A stretch of DNA of 64,000 nt from Gammaproteobacteria bacterium (GCA_020341735.1 CP070833.1:2095039-2159038); one strand, 5' to 3'. Positions 1-9,064 are shown, counted from the stretch's first letter. The notes: generated from the letters alone by a model not told the origin. Numbers and translations: made by a program.

Positions 1-1
1 G

Positions 2-850
2 TCCGGCATGGTCGATTTCGAGAAGCGATTCCCGAATCGGTATTTCGACGTCGGCATAGCGGAACAGCATTCGGTCACGCTGGGCGCCGGGCTGGCCTGT
101 GAGGGCATGAGGCCGGTCGTGGCAATCTATTCGACCTTCCTGCAGCGAGCCTATGACCAGTTGATCCATGATGTGGCGCTACAGAACCTGCCTGTAGTTT
201 TCGCCATCGATCGTGGTGGTCTGGTGGGCGCCGACGGGCCGACCCATCACGGAGCATTTGATCTCAGTTACCTACGGTGCGTGCCCAATATGGTCGTCAT
301 GGCGCCGGCCGACGAGAACGAGTGCCGGCAAATGCTCTACACGGGTGTGACGCTCGACCAACCATCCGCCATCCGCTACCCGCGCGGCACGGGCCCCGGG
401 GTCCAAATCGATCGACAGATGAAGGAACTCCCCGTCGGTAAGGCGAAAATCTGTCGCGAGGGGACACAGGTAGCCTTGCTGGCCTTCGGCGCAATGGTTC
501 CGACGGCTCGGATCGTCGGCGATACTCTGGATGCGACCGTGGTCAATATGCGCTTCATCAAGCCGCTGGATGAAGATCTCTTACTCCGGCTTGCGGGCAG
601 TCACAGAGCCCTGGTAACGATCGAAGACAACGCGGTGGCCGGTGGAGCTGGCAGCGGTGTCAACGAATGCCTGGCCCGACTCGGCGTAGCATCGCCGGTT
701 CTGAATCTCGGCATTCCCGACCGCTTTATCGAACATGGCTCGCGCGAGCAATGTCTCTCCGCGGCTGGTCTGGATCATGAGTCAGTCTTGCGGGCTATCC
801 GTACCTGGCTCGGAGAGACCACGCGATTCCATGCAGGTCACAGCGCCTGA
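2..850 (+). CDS. dxs: 1-deoxy-D-xylulose-5-phosphate synthase, C-terminal part (5' end outside window)
   Basis: This ThDP-dependent enzyme condenses pyruvate and glyceraldehyde 3-phosphate to DXP, the first step of the MEP isoprenoid pathway and also a precursor for thiamine and pyridoxal. The reading frame is open from the first base, so the gene starts upstream of the window. About 282 residues remain of the roughly 620 usual for the family: the pyrimidine-binding transketolase domain (GIAEQHSV with the cofactor-activating Glu, then DGPTHHG) and the C-terminal transketolase domain (from about residue 160, with [16 protein letters not shown]). The N-terminal diphosphate-binding domain is not visible. 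It is followed in the same direction by folE2 after a 153 bp gap that holds a promoter-like site. Family assignment is near certain. Confidence 0.97.
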   Translation, partial: SGMVDFEKRFPNRYFDVGIAEQHSVTLGAGLACEGMRPVVAIYSTFLQRAYDQLIHDVALQNLPVVFAIDRGGLVGADGPTHHGAFDLSYLRCVPNMVVMAPADENECRQMLYTGVTLDQPSAIRYPRGTGPGVQIDRQMKELPVGKAKICREGTQVALLAFGAMVPTARIVGDTLDATVVNMRFIKPLDEDLLLRLAGSHRALVTIEDNAVAGGAGSGVNECLARLGVASPVLNLGIPDRFIEHGSREQCLSAAGLDHESVLRAIRTWLGETTRFHAGHSA

Positions 851-891
851 GACCTGCCCGAACGAATTCCGGCAGTCGGTTAACTACAAGT

Positions 892-900
892 TGGTATAAT
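892..900 (+). promoter_or_regulatory. Extended -10 promoter candidate for folE2
   Basis: The gap after dxs contains TGGTATAAT, an extended -10 (TGnTATAAT) with a perfect TATAAT hexamer at 895-900. No good -35 is visible at 17 bp spacing, which is acceptable for extended -10 promoters. A start near 907 would give folE2 a leader of about 95 nt. The leader has short inverted repeats, for example GTTGGA...TCCAAC at about 910-931. I saw no convincing palindromic Zur operator, although folE2 genes are often zinc-controlled. Confidence 0.5.
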
Positions 901-1003
901 CGCAGGCCGCGTTGGAGCCGGGGGAGTCCAACGGACTTCTGTCGCCGTGAAACCGGCCGGACTTTCAGGGCGAAACTCCCGCCATACAGTCAGGAATTTA
1001 TCA

Positions 1004-1837
1004 ATGCGTCAGCACCCCGAGACAGGCACTGCGACCGTGGATCCCATCGAAGATGTGCAAGGTAGCGCAGACCTCCGGCGGATACCGATCAACAAGGTCG
1101 GCATCAAGGATATTTATCACCCGGTTCGGGTTCGGGATCGAAACGGCGGCGAGCAGCAGACCGTTGCCAACTTCAACATGTACGTCAACCTGCCCCATGA
1201 TTTCAAAGGGACTCATATGTCCCGATTCGTGGAAATTCTCAACAATCACGAGCGCGAGATTACAGTAAAGTCGTTCCGGGACATGTTGTCCGAACTCACC
1301 GACCGCCTCGACGCGGATTCCGGCCACATCGAGATGAGCTTCCCCTATTTCATCTCCAAGAAAGCCCCGATCAGCAACGTGGAGAGCCTGCTGGACTATC
1401 ACGCCAGCCTCATCGGCGAACGGAAGGAGGGGCGCAACACCATTTACATCAAGGTCGTTGTCCCGGTGACCAGCCTGTGCCCCTGTTCCAAGAAGATCTC
1501 GGATTATGGCGCCCACAACCAGCGGTCTCACGTGACGATCAAGGCTCGGATCGACAGCTTCATGTGGATCGAAGAACTCATCGACATTGCCGAGAAAGAA
1601 GCGTCATGCGAACTGTACGGCATCCTCAAACGCCCGGACGAAAAGTACGTCACCGAGCGCGCTTACGAGAACCCGAAATTCGTGGAAGACATCGTCCGTG
1701 ACATCGCCGTGCGCCTCAATGCGGACGGGCGCATTCGTGGCTACGTAGTGGAATCGGAGAATTTCGAGTCCATCCACAATCACTCTGCCTACGCATTGAT
1801 TGAGAAGGACAAGGATCTGGACGAAACTGCTGCCTGA
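1004..1837 (+). CDS. folE2: GTP cyclohydrolase FolE2 (type IB)
   Basis: It converts GTP to 7,8-dihydroneopterin triphosphate, the first step of folate synthesis, and is the zinc-independent alternative to FolE. From the ATG at 1004 it is 277 residues. An in-frame ATG at 947 lies inside the likely leader, while 1004 follows CAGGAA. Visible family features are [13 protein letters not shown] near the N-terminus, [18 protein letters not shown], the catalytic-cysteine segment [18 protein letters not shown] and the C-terminal [10 protein letters not shown] with conserved Glu and His. It follows dxs but seems to have its own promoter. The downstream neighbour is convergent. Family assignment is firm; which metal it uses is family knowledge only. 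Confidence 0.95.
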   Translation: MRQHPETGTATVDPIEDVQGSADLRRIPINKVGIKDIYHPVRVRDRNGGEQQTVANFNMYVNLPHDFKGTHMSRFVEILNNHEREITVKSFRDMLSELTDRLDADSGHIEMSFPYFISKKAPISNVESLLDYHASLIGERKEGRNTIYIKVVVPVTSLCPCSKKISDYGAHNQRSHVTIKARIDSFMWIEELIDIAEKEASCELYGILKRPDEKYVTERAYENPKFVEDIVRDIAVRLNADGRIRGYVVESENFESIHNHSAYALIEKDKDLDETAA

Positions 1838-1935
1838 TCTGGGCAATCCAGACGGTCCCTGGCTGCTGCATCCGCCGATCGCCATGACCTCCAGACGGTC
1901 AAGTAACATCACCGGCTATGGATGGATATGCCTGT

Positions 1936-3204
1936 TCAGTCGGGACTAGCGCTGCCGCCCTGGAGTCGACTGATAAGACTGCGCAGGAAGACCCGATTGA
2001 AACGCAGCTGGCACGCCGTTGACAGGGTCTCGAGCATAGTCGAGCTGAGCCGTAGTAGCGTAACGGCATCGTGGGCATTGATGCTGGCGGCTCGCGTGGC
2101 TTCGGTGACGTAGCTGGTCTCGCCGAAGCATTCCCCGGAAGACATGCTGCCGACGACGCGGCCTCCAGTATTCACGTTAACGCGACCCTCGACGATGATG
2201 TAAAACCTGTCGTCGAGATCCCCTTCCTTGACGATCTCCTGACCGGCCTCGAACATGCGCCACTCTCCGGCGCGCATCAGTTCGCGGATCTCACCATGAG
2301 AAAAGTCGTGAAAGAATCGCAATCCGCGCAGCAGGTCGAAATGCTCTTGTTCGTCGAGCTTGCTTTGCTGTTTGCGCAACTGCTGGTGCACCCGGGTTAG
2401 TTCCGCTGCGAACTCTAGCCCTGTGGCGTAACGTTCCTCCGGTTTCTTCCGCAGCGCACGCATCACGACCTCTTCCATGTCTTCGGTGACGTCTTCCCGT
2501 AACTGGTGGATCGGGACGGGCGTTGAGTAAACGATCTTGTGCAGGAGTTTGGCCAGACTGTTCGCCTTGAACGGGCGCTGGCCGGTCAGCAACTCGTACA
2601 TGACTACGCCAAGCGAATAGACGTCGGAAGCAGCGGTGATCTCTTCAGATTTTATTTGTTCGGGCGACATGTAGCTGGGTGATCCGGCAATCCCCTCGAT
2701 CCTGGAGATTTCGGAATCGGCGCATAAAGCTATACCGAAGTCGATAATTCGGACCTGGTTGTCCAGCGTCAGAATGATGTTACTCGGCTTGATATCCCTG
2801 TGGATCACCTTGCGCGAGTGGGCGTAATGCAGCGCTCTTGCACACGTAAAAACTATCCTCAGAGCGTCGTCCAGAGGCAGCAGGTTCCCCGCTCGGCAGT
2901 AGGTGCTTAGGGTTCGCGCGCCATGCACGTGCTCCATTGCCACGTAGTAACGATCCTGTTCCACGCCGGCGTCGAAAATCGGAAGGATGTTCGGGTGCTG
3001 AAGGCGCCCCACCATCTGCGCCTCGGTGAAGAACATTTTTTTCGCCGTGCGGGCGCGGACATCATCGTCCCCATCGATCTCCGAGTTGTAGAGTTTTATG
3101 GCGACGTCGCGGCCGTAGAAGGGATCATGAGAAAGGTAGACCGTGCCGGTACTGCCCTGGCCGACCTCTTTGATGATCCGATATTTTCCAATCTTGTCAG
3201 GCAA
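1936..3204 (-). CDS. Serine/threonine protein kinase with C-terminal cyclic-nucleotide-binding-type domain
   Basis: This is a 422-residue soluble Hanks-type kinase. It shows the glycine loop GQGSTGTV (15-22), VAIK with Lys37, the helix-C Glu61, HRDIKPSN with Asp137, DFG at 155-157 and SPSYMSPEQ in the activation segment, so it should be catalytically active. A linker (about 275-295) leads to a CNB-type domain (about 297-415) with EGDLDDRFYIIVEGRV and FGETSYVTEATRAAS, where Gly361-Glu362 and Arg371 match the phosphate-binding cassette. No membrane segment is present. The start is a TTG at 3204, behind GAGGGAG. An in-frame start further upstream is not available without losing the shine site. 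It is the last gene of the rib-nusB-thiL-pgpA run, 27 bp after pgpA. Substrate and ligand are unknown. Confidence 0.9.
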   Translation of the reverse strand: MPDKIGKYRIIKEVGQGSTGTVYLSHDPFYGRDVAIKLYNSEIDGDDDVRARTAKKMFFTEAQMVGRLQHPNILPIFDAGVEQDRYYVAMEHVHGARTLSTYCRAGNLLPLDDALRIVFTCARALHYAHSRKVIHRDIKPSNIILTLDNQVRIIDFGIALCADSEISRIEGIAGSPSYMSPEQIKSEEITAASDVYSLGVVMYELLTGQRPFKANSLAKLLHKIVYSTPVPIHQLREDVTEDMEEVVMRALRKKPEERYATGLEFAAELTRVHQQLRKQQSKLDEQEHFDLLRGLRFFHDFSHGEIRELMRAGEWRMFEAGQEIVKEGDLDDRFYIIVEGRVNVNTGGRVVGSMSSGECFGETSYVTEATRAASINAHDAVTLLRLSSTMLETLSTACQLRFNRVFLRSLISRLQGGSASPD

Positions 3205-3231
3205 ACACGTGCTCCCTCGCGTCAGGCCCTA

Positions 3232-3714
3232 TCAGGCCGGAATCAAGTAGCGGACTCCGAGCAACACTGCGGCAGCGTATACGCCAGCCATGATGTCGTC
3301 GAGCATAATACCCAGACCGCCGGACAATCCGTGATCCATGTCCCGTATAGGCCAGGGCTTGAGGATGTCGAAAAACCGAAACAGGCAGAATCCGGCCAGC
3401 ATCCACGGCCAACCCGGGGGCGCGGCCAACATCGTCAGTAGATAGCCGGCTATCTCATCCCACACGATTCCCGGGTGATCGTGCTCACCTAGTCGCCTGG
3501 CGCTCTCCCCACAGATCCAGATTCCAACCAGGGATACGACCAACACGACAAGCGCATTCGGAATAAGGCCCAGCGGTTGGAGAATGATGCCGATGACGAC
3601 GCCGACTACGGTACCGAACGTTCCGGGGGCGACTGGAGCCAGGCCCGCACCGAACCCGAAGGCCAGAATGTGGACCGGGTCCCGGAAAACGACGCTGGCT
3701 GAGACCTTGCTCAA
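3232..3714 (-). CDS. pgpA: Phosphatidylglycerophosphatase A
   Basis: It dephosphorylates phosphatidylglycerol phosphate to phosphatidylglycerol at the inner membrane. I place the start at a TTG (3714) that overlaps the thiL stop as TTGA, behind AAGG at about 8 bp. This gives 160 residues, normal for the family; the longer open frame to 3840 lies entirely inside thiL. The family signatures are GFGAGLAPVAPGTFGT near the N-terminus, VWDEIAGYLL, FRFFDILKPWPI and GGLGIMLDDIMAGVYA with the acidic metal-binding residues. Hydrophobic segments between these motifs fit an integral membrane enzyme. The thiL-pgpA pairing is standard in gammaproteobacteria. Confidence 0.93.
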   Translation of the reverse strand: MSKVSASVVFRDPVHILAFGFGAGLAPVAPGTFGTVVGVVIGIILQPLGLIPNALVVLVVSLVGIWICGESARRLGEHDHPGIVWDEIAGYLLTMLAAPPGWPWMLAGFCLFRFFDILKPWPIRDMDHGLSGGLGIMLDDIMAGVYAAAVLLGVRYLIPA

Positions 3715-4676
3715 GAGCTGGCCTTGGGGAAATGCTGCCAGGTCTGAACAGAGGTGTCCGGGCAAGGCTTGCCATCCCTGAGCAGAACCACGCCCTCGCC
3801 GACCTCGACGTAACCAATCCGGGTAATCCCGCAATCCCAATCAGCGGCCATGTGGTCAAGCGCCGGAACCCGGCCGGGTTCTACCGTAAAGCACAATTCG
3901 TAGTCATCACCACCGCCGAGCGCGTGCTCCAGCGCGCGTCCCGCGCCCATCAGGTCGACGAGAGCTTCCGACAGAGGGAGATCCCGGAGTTCCACCACGA
4001 GGCGGACACCGCTGGCGGCAGCCAACCTGCCGAGGTCCGTTACAAGCCCGTCTGATATATCGATGGCGGCGCTTGCCACGCCAGCGATGGCGCGCCCGAT
4101 ATCCGTGCGCGGCTGCGGTCGCAGGAATCGATCCGTCAACCTGTTATCGCCACCGCCCGACTGCAGGACGGCCAGTCCAGCAGACGCATCACCCGGGTGT
4201 CCTGTGACGAATACGGAGTCACCCGGTTTCGCGTTTCCCCGGGCCAGGAATCGGCCAGGATCGACGAATCCCACAACCTGCACACACACGCTGAGTGGAC
4301 CGCGCACCGTGTCTCCACCGACGATCGCCACGTCGTGACGCCTTGCCAGACGCCGGGCTCCCTCCGCAAATCCGCTCACCCAGTCTGCCTCTGCCGTGGG
4401 CATCGACAGGGACAGCAACGCCCATGCCGGTGTCGCCCCCATCGCGGCGAGGTCGCTGAGGTTGACAGCCACTGCACGATGCCCGAGGTCGCGGGGCTCG
4501 ATGTCCTTGGGAAAGTGAACCCCCTCGTTGAGAGTATCGACGGCAAGAACCATGAGTTTGCCTGGCGGTGGCTGCAGCACCGCGGCGTCATCGCCGATAC
4601 CGAGGAGGATGTCGGATCGGGGCAGTTCGCCGCAGGCGATAAGCTCAATGACTCCCGCCTCGTCCAGACCCGACAA
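3711..4676 (-). CDS. thiL: Thiamine-monophosphate kinase
   Basis: It phosphorylates thiamine monophosphate to thiamine diphosphate with ATP, the last step of ThDP synthesis. The 321-residue product has the AIR-synthase-like fold motifs GIGDDAAVL, AVDTLNEGVHF, NLSDLAAMGATP, VGGDTVRG, AIDISDGLVTDLGRLA and GGGDDYELCF. The start is a TTG at 4676 behind a good AGGAG with 7 bp spacing; no nearby ATG fits. It follows the DUF2889 gene by 3 bp and overlaps pgpA. ThDP made here would serve the Dxs at the start of the window and the ThDP enzyme at 35,347. Confidence 0.95.
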   Translation of the reverse strand: MSGLDEAGVIELIACGELPRSDILLGIGDDAAVLQPPPGKLMVLAVDTLNEGVHFPKDIEPRDLGHRAVAVNLSDLAAMGATPAWALLSLSMPTAEADWVSGFAEGARRLARRHDVAIVGGDTVRGPLSVCVQVVGFVDPGRFLARGNAKPGDSVFVTGHPGDASAGLAVLQSGGGDNRLTDRFLRPQPRTDIGRAIAGVASAAIDISDGLVTDLGRLAAASGVRLVVELRDLPLSEALVDLMGAGRALEHALGGGDDYELCFTVEPGRVPALDHMAADWDCGITRIGYVEVGEGVVLLRDGKPCPDTSVQTWQHFPKASS

Positions 4677-4679
4677 GGC

Positions 4680-5225
4680 TCAGCTCCTGTACCAGCGGGG
4701 ATAAAGCTCCTGGACGATCGGCCCGTCACTCCGCAAAGCGTGGCAGGTATCCAGGTGGGGCGGTCGGCGATCTGAATTCTCAAGTTGCCGCTCACGGCTC
4801 AACACCGGATAGACCGTCTGAACAGCCACGACGGCCATCTCTTGCAGCAGCCGGGTCTGATGAGTGCAGCCCCTAGCGCCGCCGAGCCGTTCGCGGACAA
4901 TTTTGCTCCACCCTGGTCTTATCTTGGTACCGATCATTGCGCCGTAGTCGGGCGTGATATCGGGGCAGTTTGGGAATGGGTGATAATCCGTCGCCGCCTC
5001 CAGATCGGTAATCTCCAGAGAATCCGTGAGCGTCATCCTGATCCACATTTCGTGGACCGGCACTCCGGCCTGGACCTCTCCACGGAAACGATTGTCAAAA
5101 GCATAGGTCTTTGTATCGACGAGCCGGCCCTCTATGTCCCAGAGCCCATCGTCCCGCCGATAGCCGCGACATTCGATGTCGCGGCTGTGGATGTGCTGCC
5201 TCTCTGATGGCTGGCTCAACGGCAT
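4680..5225 (-). CDS. DUF2889 family protein
   Basis: This conserved protein of unknown function has 181 residues from the ATG at 5225, which has a strong AGGAGG 4-5 bp upstream. A TTG at 5243 overlapping the nusB stop is possible but lacks such a site. The DUF2889 pattern is visible: IHSRDIECRGYRRDDGLWDI, then DTKTYAF, VHEMWIRMTL, NCPDITP and GCTHQTRLLQEM. There is no signal peptide or membrane segment. It sits inside the otherwise standard ribH-nusB-thiL-pgpA string, so it should be co-transcribed with housekeeping genes. Function cannot be deduced from the sequence. Confidence 0.85.
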   Translation of the reverse strand: MPLSQPSERQHIHSRDIECRGYRRDDGLWDIEGRLVDTKTYAFDNRFRGEVQAGVPVHEMWIRMTLTDSLEITDLEAATDYHPFPNCPDITPDYGAMIGTKIRPGWSKIVRERLGGARGCTHQTRLLQEMAVVAVQTVYPVLSRERQLENSDRRPPHLDTCHALRSDGPIVQELYPRWYRS

Positions 5226-5239
5226 GAGGCCTCCTGGCG

Positions 5240-5692
5240 TCAACTCTGCACTGACGTTTCGGGCTGCCGGTATTTGCGCGCAGCCCGATCAAGCAGGGCG
5301 TTGACAAACTTGTGACCATCCTCTGCCCCGTAGGCCCTGGACAGCTCGACTGCCTCGTTGATTACAACCCGGAATGGCACATCAGTCCGATGCTTCAATT
5401 CGTACATGGCCATCAGGAGGATGCCGTGCTCCACAGGGTCAAGCTGGTCTGTCGATCGGTCTGATATCTCGCCGATGTCTCGATCCAGAGCCTCGCGGTC
5501 TTCGATGACTTCCCGGACGAGTTCCCGAAACAGTTCATGGTCTGCCCGCTGATGATCTTCCTCAGCGGCAAACTGCAGGATGATGTCCTTGCTACCCTGA
5601 CCCGTGAGTTGCCACTGATATAGAGCCTGCATGGCCCGCCGCCGGGCAAGAGTGCGGGCGCCAGCCGAGCCACCGCTGCGGCGCCTGGCCAT
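5240..5692 (-). CDS. nusB: Transcription antitermination factor NusB
   Basis: NusB binds boxA RNA with NusE/S10 in the rRNA antitermination complex. The 150-residue all-helical protein has the family segments ARRRAMQALYQWQLTG, LDPVEHGILLMAMYEL, RVVINEAVELSRAYG and HKFVNALLDRAARKYR. Translation starts at the ATG 5692, behind GGAGG in the end of ribH. The ribH-nusB-thiL order is typical of proteobacteria; here a DUF2889 gene separates nusB and thiL. Confidence 0.96.
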   Translation of the reverse strand: MARRRSGGSAGARTLARRRAMQALYQWQLTGQGSKDIILQFAAEEDHQRADHELFRELVREVIEDREALDRDIGEISDRSTDQLDPVEHGILLMAMYELKHRTDVPFRVVINEAVELSRAYGAEDGHKFVNALLDRAARKYRQPETSVQS

Positions 5693-5695
5693 CCG

Positions 5696-6172
5696 TCAAC
5701 CCTCCAGTTTACGCAGCAGGTTGACCATCTCGATTGCGCTGGCGGCGGCCTCGGCACCCTTGTTGCCGGCCTTCGTGCCGGCGCGTTCAATGGCCTGCTC
5801 GATCGTATCCGTGGTCAGGACGCCGAAGGCCACAGGAACATCGTGCGCATGAGACGCCTGAGCGACACCCTTCGCGCACTCTCCTGCGACATATTCGAAG
5901 TGGGGGGTAGCCCCGCGAATTACCGCGCCCAGCGCGATGACTGCGTCATAACGCCTCGAGGCAGCCATCTTCTTTACGGCCAGCGGCATCTCCCACGCGC
6001 CGGGCACCCTGGCGAGGGTGATGTCTCTCTCCCTGACACCATGTCGAATCAGCGCGTTCACGGCACCGCGAACCAGCGAATCCACGACGAATTCGTTGAA
6101 ACGGGCGGCGACGATCCCGACTCGAAGATCTCTCGCAATGGCCGCTCCCTCGACTGTCTTGATTTCGTCCAC
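5696..6172 (-). CDS. ribH: 6,7-dimethyl-8-ribityllumazine synthase
   Basis: It condenses the dihydroxybutanone 4-phosphate made by RibB with the RibD product to lumazine, the penultimate step of riboflavin synthesis, usually as an icosahedral capsid. The 158 residues include [53 protein letters not shown] with the catalytic His, and [12 protein letters not shown] with the C-terminal Arg. The start is a GTG at 6172, with GGAGA just upstream. It lies 9 bp after ribBA and 3 bp before nusB. Confidence 0.96.
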   Translation of the reverse strand: MDEIKTVEGAAIARDLRVGIVAARFNEFVVDSLVRGAVNALIRHGVRERDITLARVPGAWEMPLAVKKMAASRRYDAVIALGAVIRGATPHFEYVAGECAKGVAQASHAHDVPVAFGVLTTDTIEQAIERAGTKAGNKGAEAAASAIEMVNLLRKLEG

Positions 6173-6181
6173 GGTGTCTCC

Positions 6182-7312
6182 CTAATCCACGTACTCGACA
6201 ACTTCGAGGCCAAATCCGGAGATTGCCGACATCTGCTTGGGTGCACTGAGCACCCGCATCCTGTGCACGCCGAGATTTCGCAGAATCTGGGCGCCGATGC
6301 CGTGGGTCCGCAGCACGGTGGACTCCCGACCATCCCTCAGCCGGAATCCGGTACGACCATGGAGCCGTTCGACGGCGTCCATCAGATCTCGCGGCGTCTC
6401 GCTGCCACGCAGAATGACCACCACGCCACAACCGTCTTCGGCGATGCGTCGCAACGCATCACGCAGTTGCCATCCACCGCCATCCGAGTGGATACCGACG
6501 ACGTCGCGAAGTGTGTCCATCAACTGCACACGGACCAGCGGCAATTGCTGCCCAATCTCCCCACGGATCAGTGCCAGATGCACATCCTGATGGACATGAT
6601 CCTCGAACACGGCAAGTCGGAATTGCCCAAATTCAGTTTCCACGACATCGTCCGAAATGCGTTCGACCGACTCTTCCTTCTGCAGCCGGTAACGGATCAG
6701 GTCGGCTATGGTGCCGATTTTCAGCTGGTGCTGGCGAGCGAACTCAACGAGATCGGGTCGACGCGCCATGCTGCCGTCCTCGTTCAGGATCTCGACGATA
6801 ACCGCGGCGGGCTCGAGCCCGGCCAATCGAGTGAGATCACAACCGGCCTCCGTATGTCCCGCTCGAGTCAGAACGCCGCCCGGTTGGGCCATCAGCGGAA
6901 ATATGTGCCCCGGCTGACGCAGATCTTCCGGACTGGCATCCATCGCTACGGCGGTCTTGATAGTGTGGGCTCGATCGTGTGCGGATATACCGGTGGTAAC
7001 ACCCTCGGCCGCTTCAATAGATACCGTGAAATTGGTGATTCTGTCGTCGTCGGTATTTGTCACCATCAATGGCAGCCGCAACTGTTTGCAGCGTTGACGG
7101 TTCAGCGTCAGACAGATCAACCCACGTCCGAAGCGGGCCATGAAATTGATGTCTTCCGCCGTGGCCATGGTTGCAGCCATGACGAGGTCTCCCTCGTTCT
7201 CCCGGTCCTCGTCGTCCATCATGACAACCATCCGCCCGGAGCGGATGTCGTCGAGAATCTCGTCGATCGTGTTGTAGTGGACCTCGGTCCGCAGGTCAGT
7301 GACTTTCTGCAA
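6182..7312 (-). CDS. ribBA: 3,4-dihydroxy-2-butanone-4-phosphate synthase fused to a degenerate GTP cyclohydrolase II-like domain
   Basis: The N-terminal half (residues 1-205) is a complete RibB, with [11 protein letters not shown] at 33-43 and [13 protein letters not shown] at 153-165, and should make dihydroxybutanone phosphate from ribulose 5-phosphate. The C-terminal half (about 222-376) aligns with GTP cyclohydrolase II, but the zinc-binding stretch that normally holds three cysteines reads [20 protein letters not shown] (262-281) and has none. It is therefore probably not a GTP cyclohydrolase, so another RibA should be encoded elsewhere. Such RibB-X proteins occur in several proteobacteria. 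The start is TTG 7312, behind AAGGAG, overlapping the ribE end by 17 bp. Confidence 0.9.
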   Translation of the reverse strand: MQKVTDLRTEVHYNTIDEILDDIRSGRMVVMMDDEDRENEGDLVMAATMATAEDINFMARFGRGLICLTLNRQRCKQLRLPLMVTNTDDDRITNFTVSIEAAEGVTTGISAHDRAHTIKTAVAMDASPEDLRQPGHIFPLMAQPGGVLTRAGHTEAGCDLTRLAGLEPAAVIVEILNEDGSMARRPDLVEFARQHQLKIGTIADLIRYRLQKEESVERISDDVVETEFGQFRLAVFEDHVHQDVHLALIRGEIGQQLPLVRVQLMDTLRDVVGIHSDGGGWQLRDALRRIAEDGCGVVVILRGSETPRDLMDAVERLHGRTGFRLRDGRESTVLRTHGIGAQILRNLGVHRMRVLSAPKQMSAISGFGLEVVEYVD

Positions 7313-7946
7313 AACCAGTCTCCTTCAGTTTCTCGAGGCTTAGACCGCGGGACGAATCGTCGCCCAGCAGCCGCTCGAGATATCGGGCCACGATATCGAC
7401 CTCGACGTTGACGGGAACTCCTTCCATCCACTCGTCAAGGGTCGTGACCTCCAGGGTGTGCGGCACGATATTGACCCCGAACCTGTCTCCCGACACATCA
7501 TTCACTGTAAGGCTCACGCCGTCCAGGCAAACAGAGCCCTTGCGGGCCACATAACGCGACAATTCGCCAGGTACGCGGATCCCGAAACGGATAGAACGGG
7601 CGTCGTCCCGCCGATCCAGGACTTCTCCGATGCCATCGACATGGCCGGTCACCAGGTGTCCGCCCAAAGGCGTCGCCAAGGTCAGCGCCTTCTCGAGATT
7701 GACTCGCCCGCCAGGCTTGTATCGCCCAAGGGTTGTATGATCCAGCGTCTCGCGAGAGACATCGGCGCTGAAGCCGTTCTCATCCAACTCGATCGCGGTC
7801 AGACAGACACCGCCCACCGAGATGCTGTCTCCGACAGTGCCACAAGCGGCGCCCAGCTCGGGACAGCGCACAGCGAGGCGAACGTCGCCGCCGCGTGGCG
7901 TCAGCGCTTCTATGGTCCCGGTTGTCTGCACGATTCCTGTAAACAT
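7296..7946 (-). CDS. ribE: Riboflavin synthase, alpha subunit
   Basis: It dismutates two molecules of ribityllumazine to riboflavin and the pyrimidinedione. The 216-residue protein is a tandem of two lumazine-binding repeats, beginning MFTGIVQTTG and with SISVGGVCLTA in the first and GSVCLDGVSLTVND in the second. Its start ATG (7946) overlaps the ribD stop by one base (TGATG), which implies translational coupling. The C-terminal tail of about 20 residues after RYLERLL is slightly long but within family range. Confidence 0.96.
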   Translation of the reverse strand: MFTGIVQTTGTIEALTPRGGDVRLAVRCPELGAACGTVGDSISVGGVCLTAIELDENGFSADVSRETLDHTTLGRYKPGGRVNLEKALTLATPLGGHLVTGHVDGIGEVLDRRDDARSIRFGIRVPGELSRYVARKGSVCLDGVSLTVNDVSGDRFGVNIVPHTLEVTTLDEWMEGVPVNVEVDIVARYLERLLGDDSSRGLSLEKLKETGFAESH

Positions 7947-9064
7947 CAATCAGCCCTTGCGCCTTTCCGGGGAAGAGCCCGCACACGCAGGTCGGGTCCC
8001 ACGGATCGGACCTCGACAAACTCCAATTGTACCTTGTCCGCCATCTTTTCCAGACCCGGCAGATCGAACATCCCTCTGGCTGCAGAGCCCAACAGGCTTG
8101 GCGCCAGATAAAACACAAACTGGTCGACCAGGCCCTCGCGAACAAACGAGCCCGCCAGGCAGGGTCCGGCCTCAACCAGAACGTCGTTACACTCACGCTC
8201 GCCCAGCTCGAAAAGAAGCCTTTCGAGATCAACCCTTCTGTCGCTACCCGGAAAGCTGAGGATCCCTGCACCGGCAGCCATCAGTGCATCTGCTGACGGG
8301 CTTGCCCCGTCTCCGGCGCATACGATCAAAGTGTTCCCGGGCAGGCTGAGCACGCGCGCCGAGGGCGGCGTCCTCAATCGGCTGTCGATGAGCACCCGGA
8401 GCGGCTGTCTGCCCCCGGTTTCATATTTTTCAGATCGCACGTTAAGGGACGGGTCATCCGCGAGGACCGTGCCTGCCCCTGTCAGTACAGCGGAGCTCTC
8501 GGCACGAAGCCGCTGGACATCTTCGCGAGCGTCGATCGAAGTGACCCACTGGCTTTCTCCGCTCGCCATTGCGGTGCGACCGTCCAGACTGGCGCCCAGC
8601 TTGATCGTGACCCGCGGACGGCCCCGGGTCATGCGGCTGACGAACCCCGCATTCAGCGTCGTAGCCTCGTCGGCAAGCAGACCGGTCTCGACCTGGACAC
8701 CGGCCTTCTCGAGGATGTGCTTCCCATTGCCGCCGACCCTCGGGTTCGGGTCTTGCATTGCTATCACGACGCGAGACACGCCTGCCTGCACCAGCACCGG
8801 GGCACAGGGCCCGGTGCGGCCTGTATGACTGCAGGGCTCCAGCGTCACGTAGACAGTGCTTCCGGACGCTTGCGCGGCGGCGCATTGCAAAGCCTCGATC
8901 TCCGCATGAGCATCGCCGGCACGTCGATGCCAGCCCTCGCCTACAACCTGTCCTTCCCGGACGATGACACAGCCGACGCGTGGATTGGGATCTGCCGAGT
9001 ATTTGCCGCGCTCCGCCAGGGCGAGTGCTCTCGCCATATGACGGTGATCAACCGGATCGAACAT
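7946..9064 (-). CDS. ribD: Bifunctional diaminohydroxyphosphoribosylaminopyrimidine deaminase / 5-amino-6-(5-phosphoribosylamino)uracil reductase
   Basis: It carries out the second and third steps of riboflavin synthesis. The N-terminal deaminase (1-145) has the zinc motifs HAEIEAL and EPCSHTGRTGPC; the C-terminal NADPH reductase (from about 150) has TIKLGASLDGRTA, GAGTVLADDPSLNVR, and NDVLVEAGPCLAGSF. Length is 372 residues, as usual. The start is ATG 9064, 6 bp after the nrdR stop. No FMN-riboswitch-like leader is visible before the rib genes, which follow nrdR directly. Confidence 0.96.
   Translation of the reverse strand: MFDPVDHRHMARALALAERGKYSADPNPRVGCVIVREGQVVGEGWHRRAGDAHAEIEALQCAAAQASGSTVYVTLEPCSHTGRTGPCAPVLVQAGVSRVVIAMQDPNPRVGGNGKHILEKAGVQVETGLLADEATTLNAGFVSRMTRGRPRVTIKLGASLDGRTAMASGESQWVTSIDAREDVQRLRAESSAVLTGAGTVLADDPSLNVRSEKYETGGRQPLRVLIDSRLRTPPSARVLSLPGNTLIVCAGDGASPSADALMAAGAGILSFPGSDRRVDLERLLFELGERECNDVLVEAGPCLAGSFVREGLVDQFVFYLAPSLLGSAARGMFDLPGLEKMADKVQLEFVEVRSVGPDLRVRALPRKGARAD

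Noticed and set aside
5843..7411. A 522-codon open frame on the + strand opposite ribBA and ribH
   Set aside because: Its translation has no recognisable motifs and the opposite strand carries clearly conserved riboflavin genes; it is a high-GC shadow frame.
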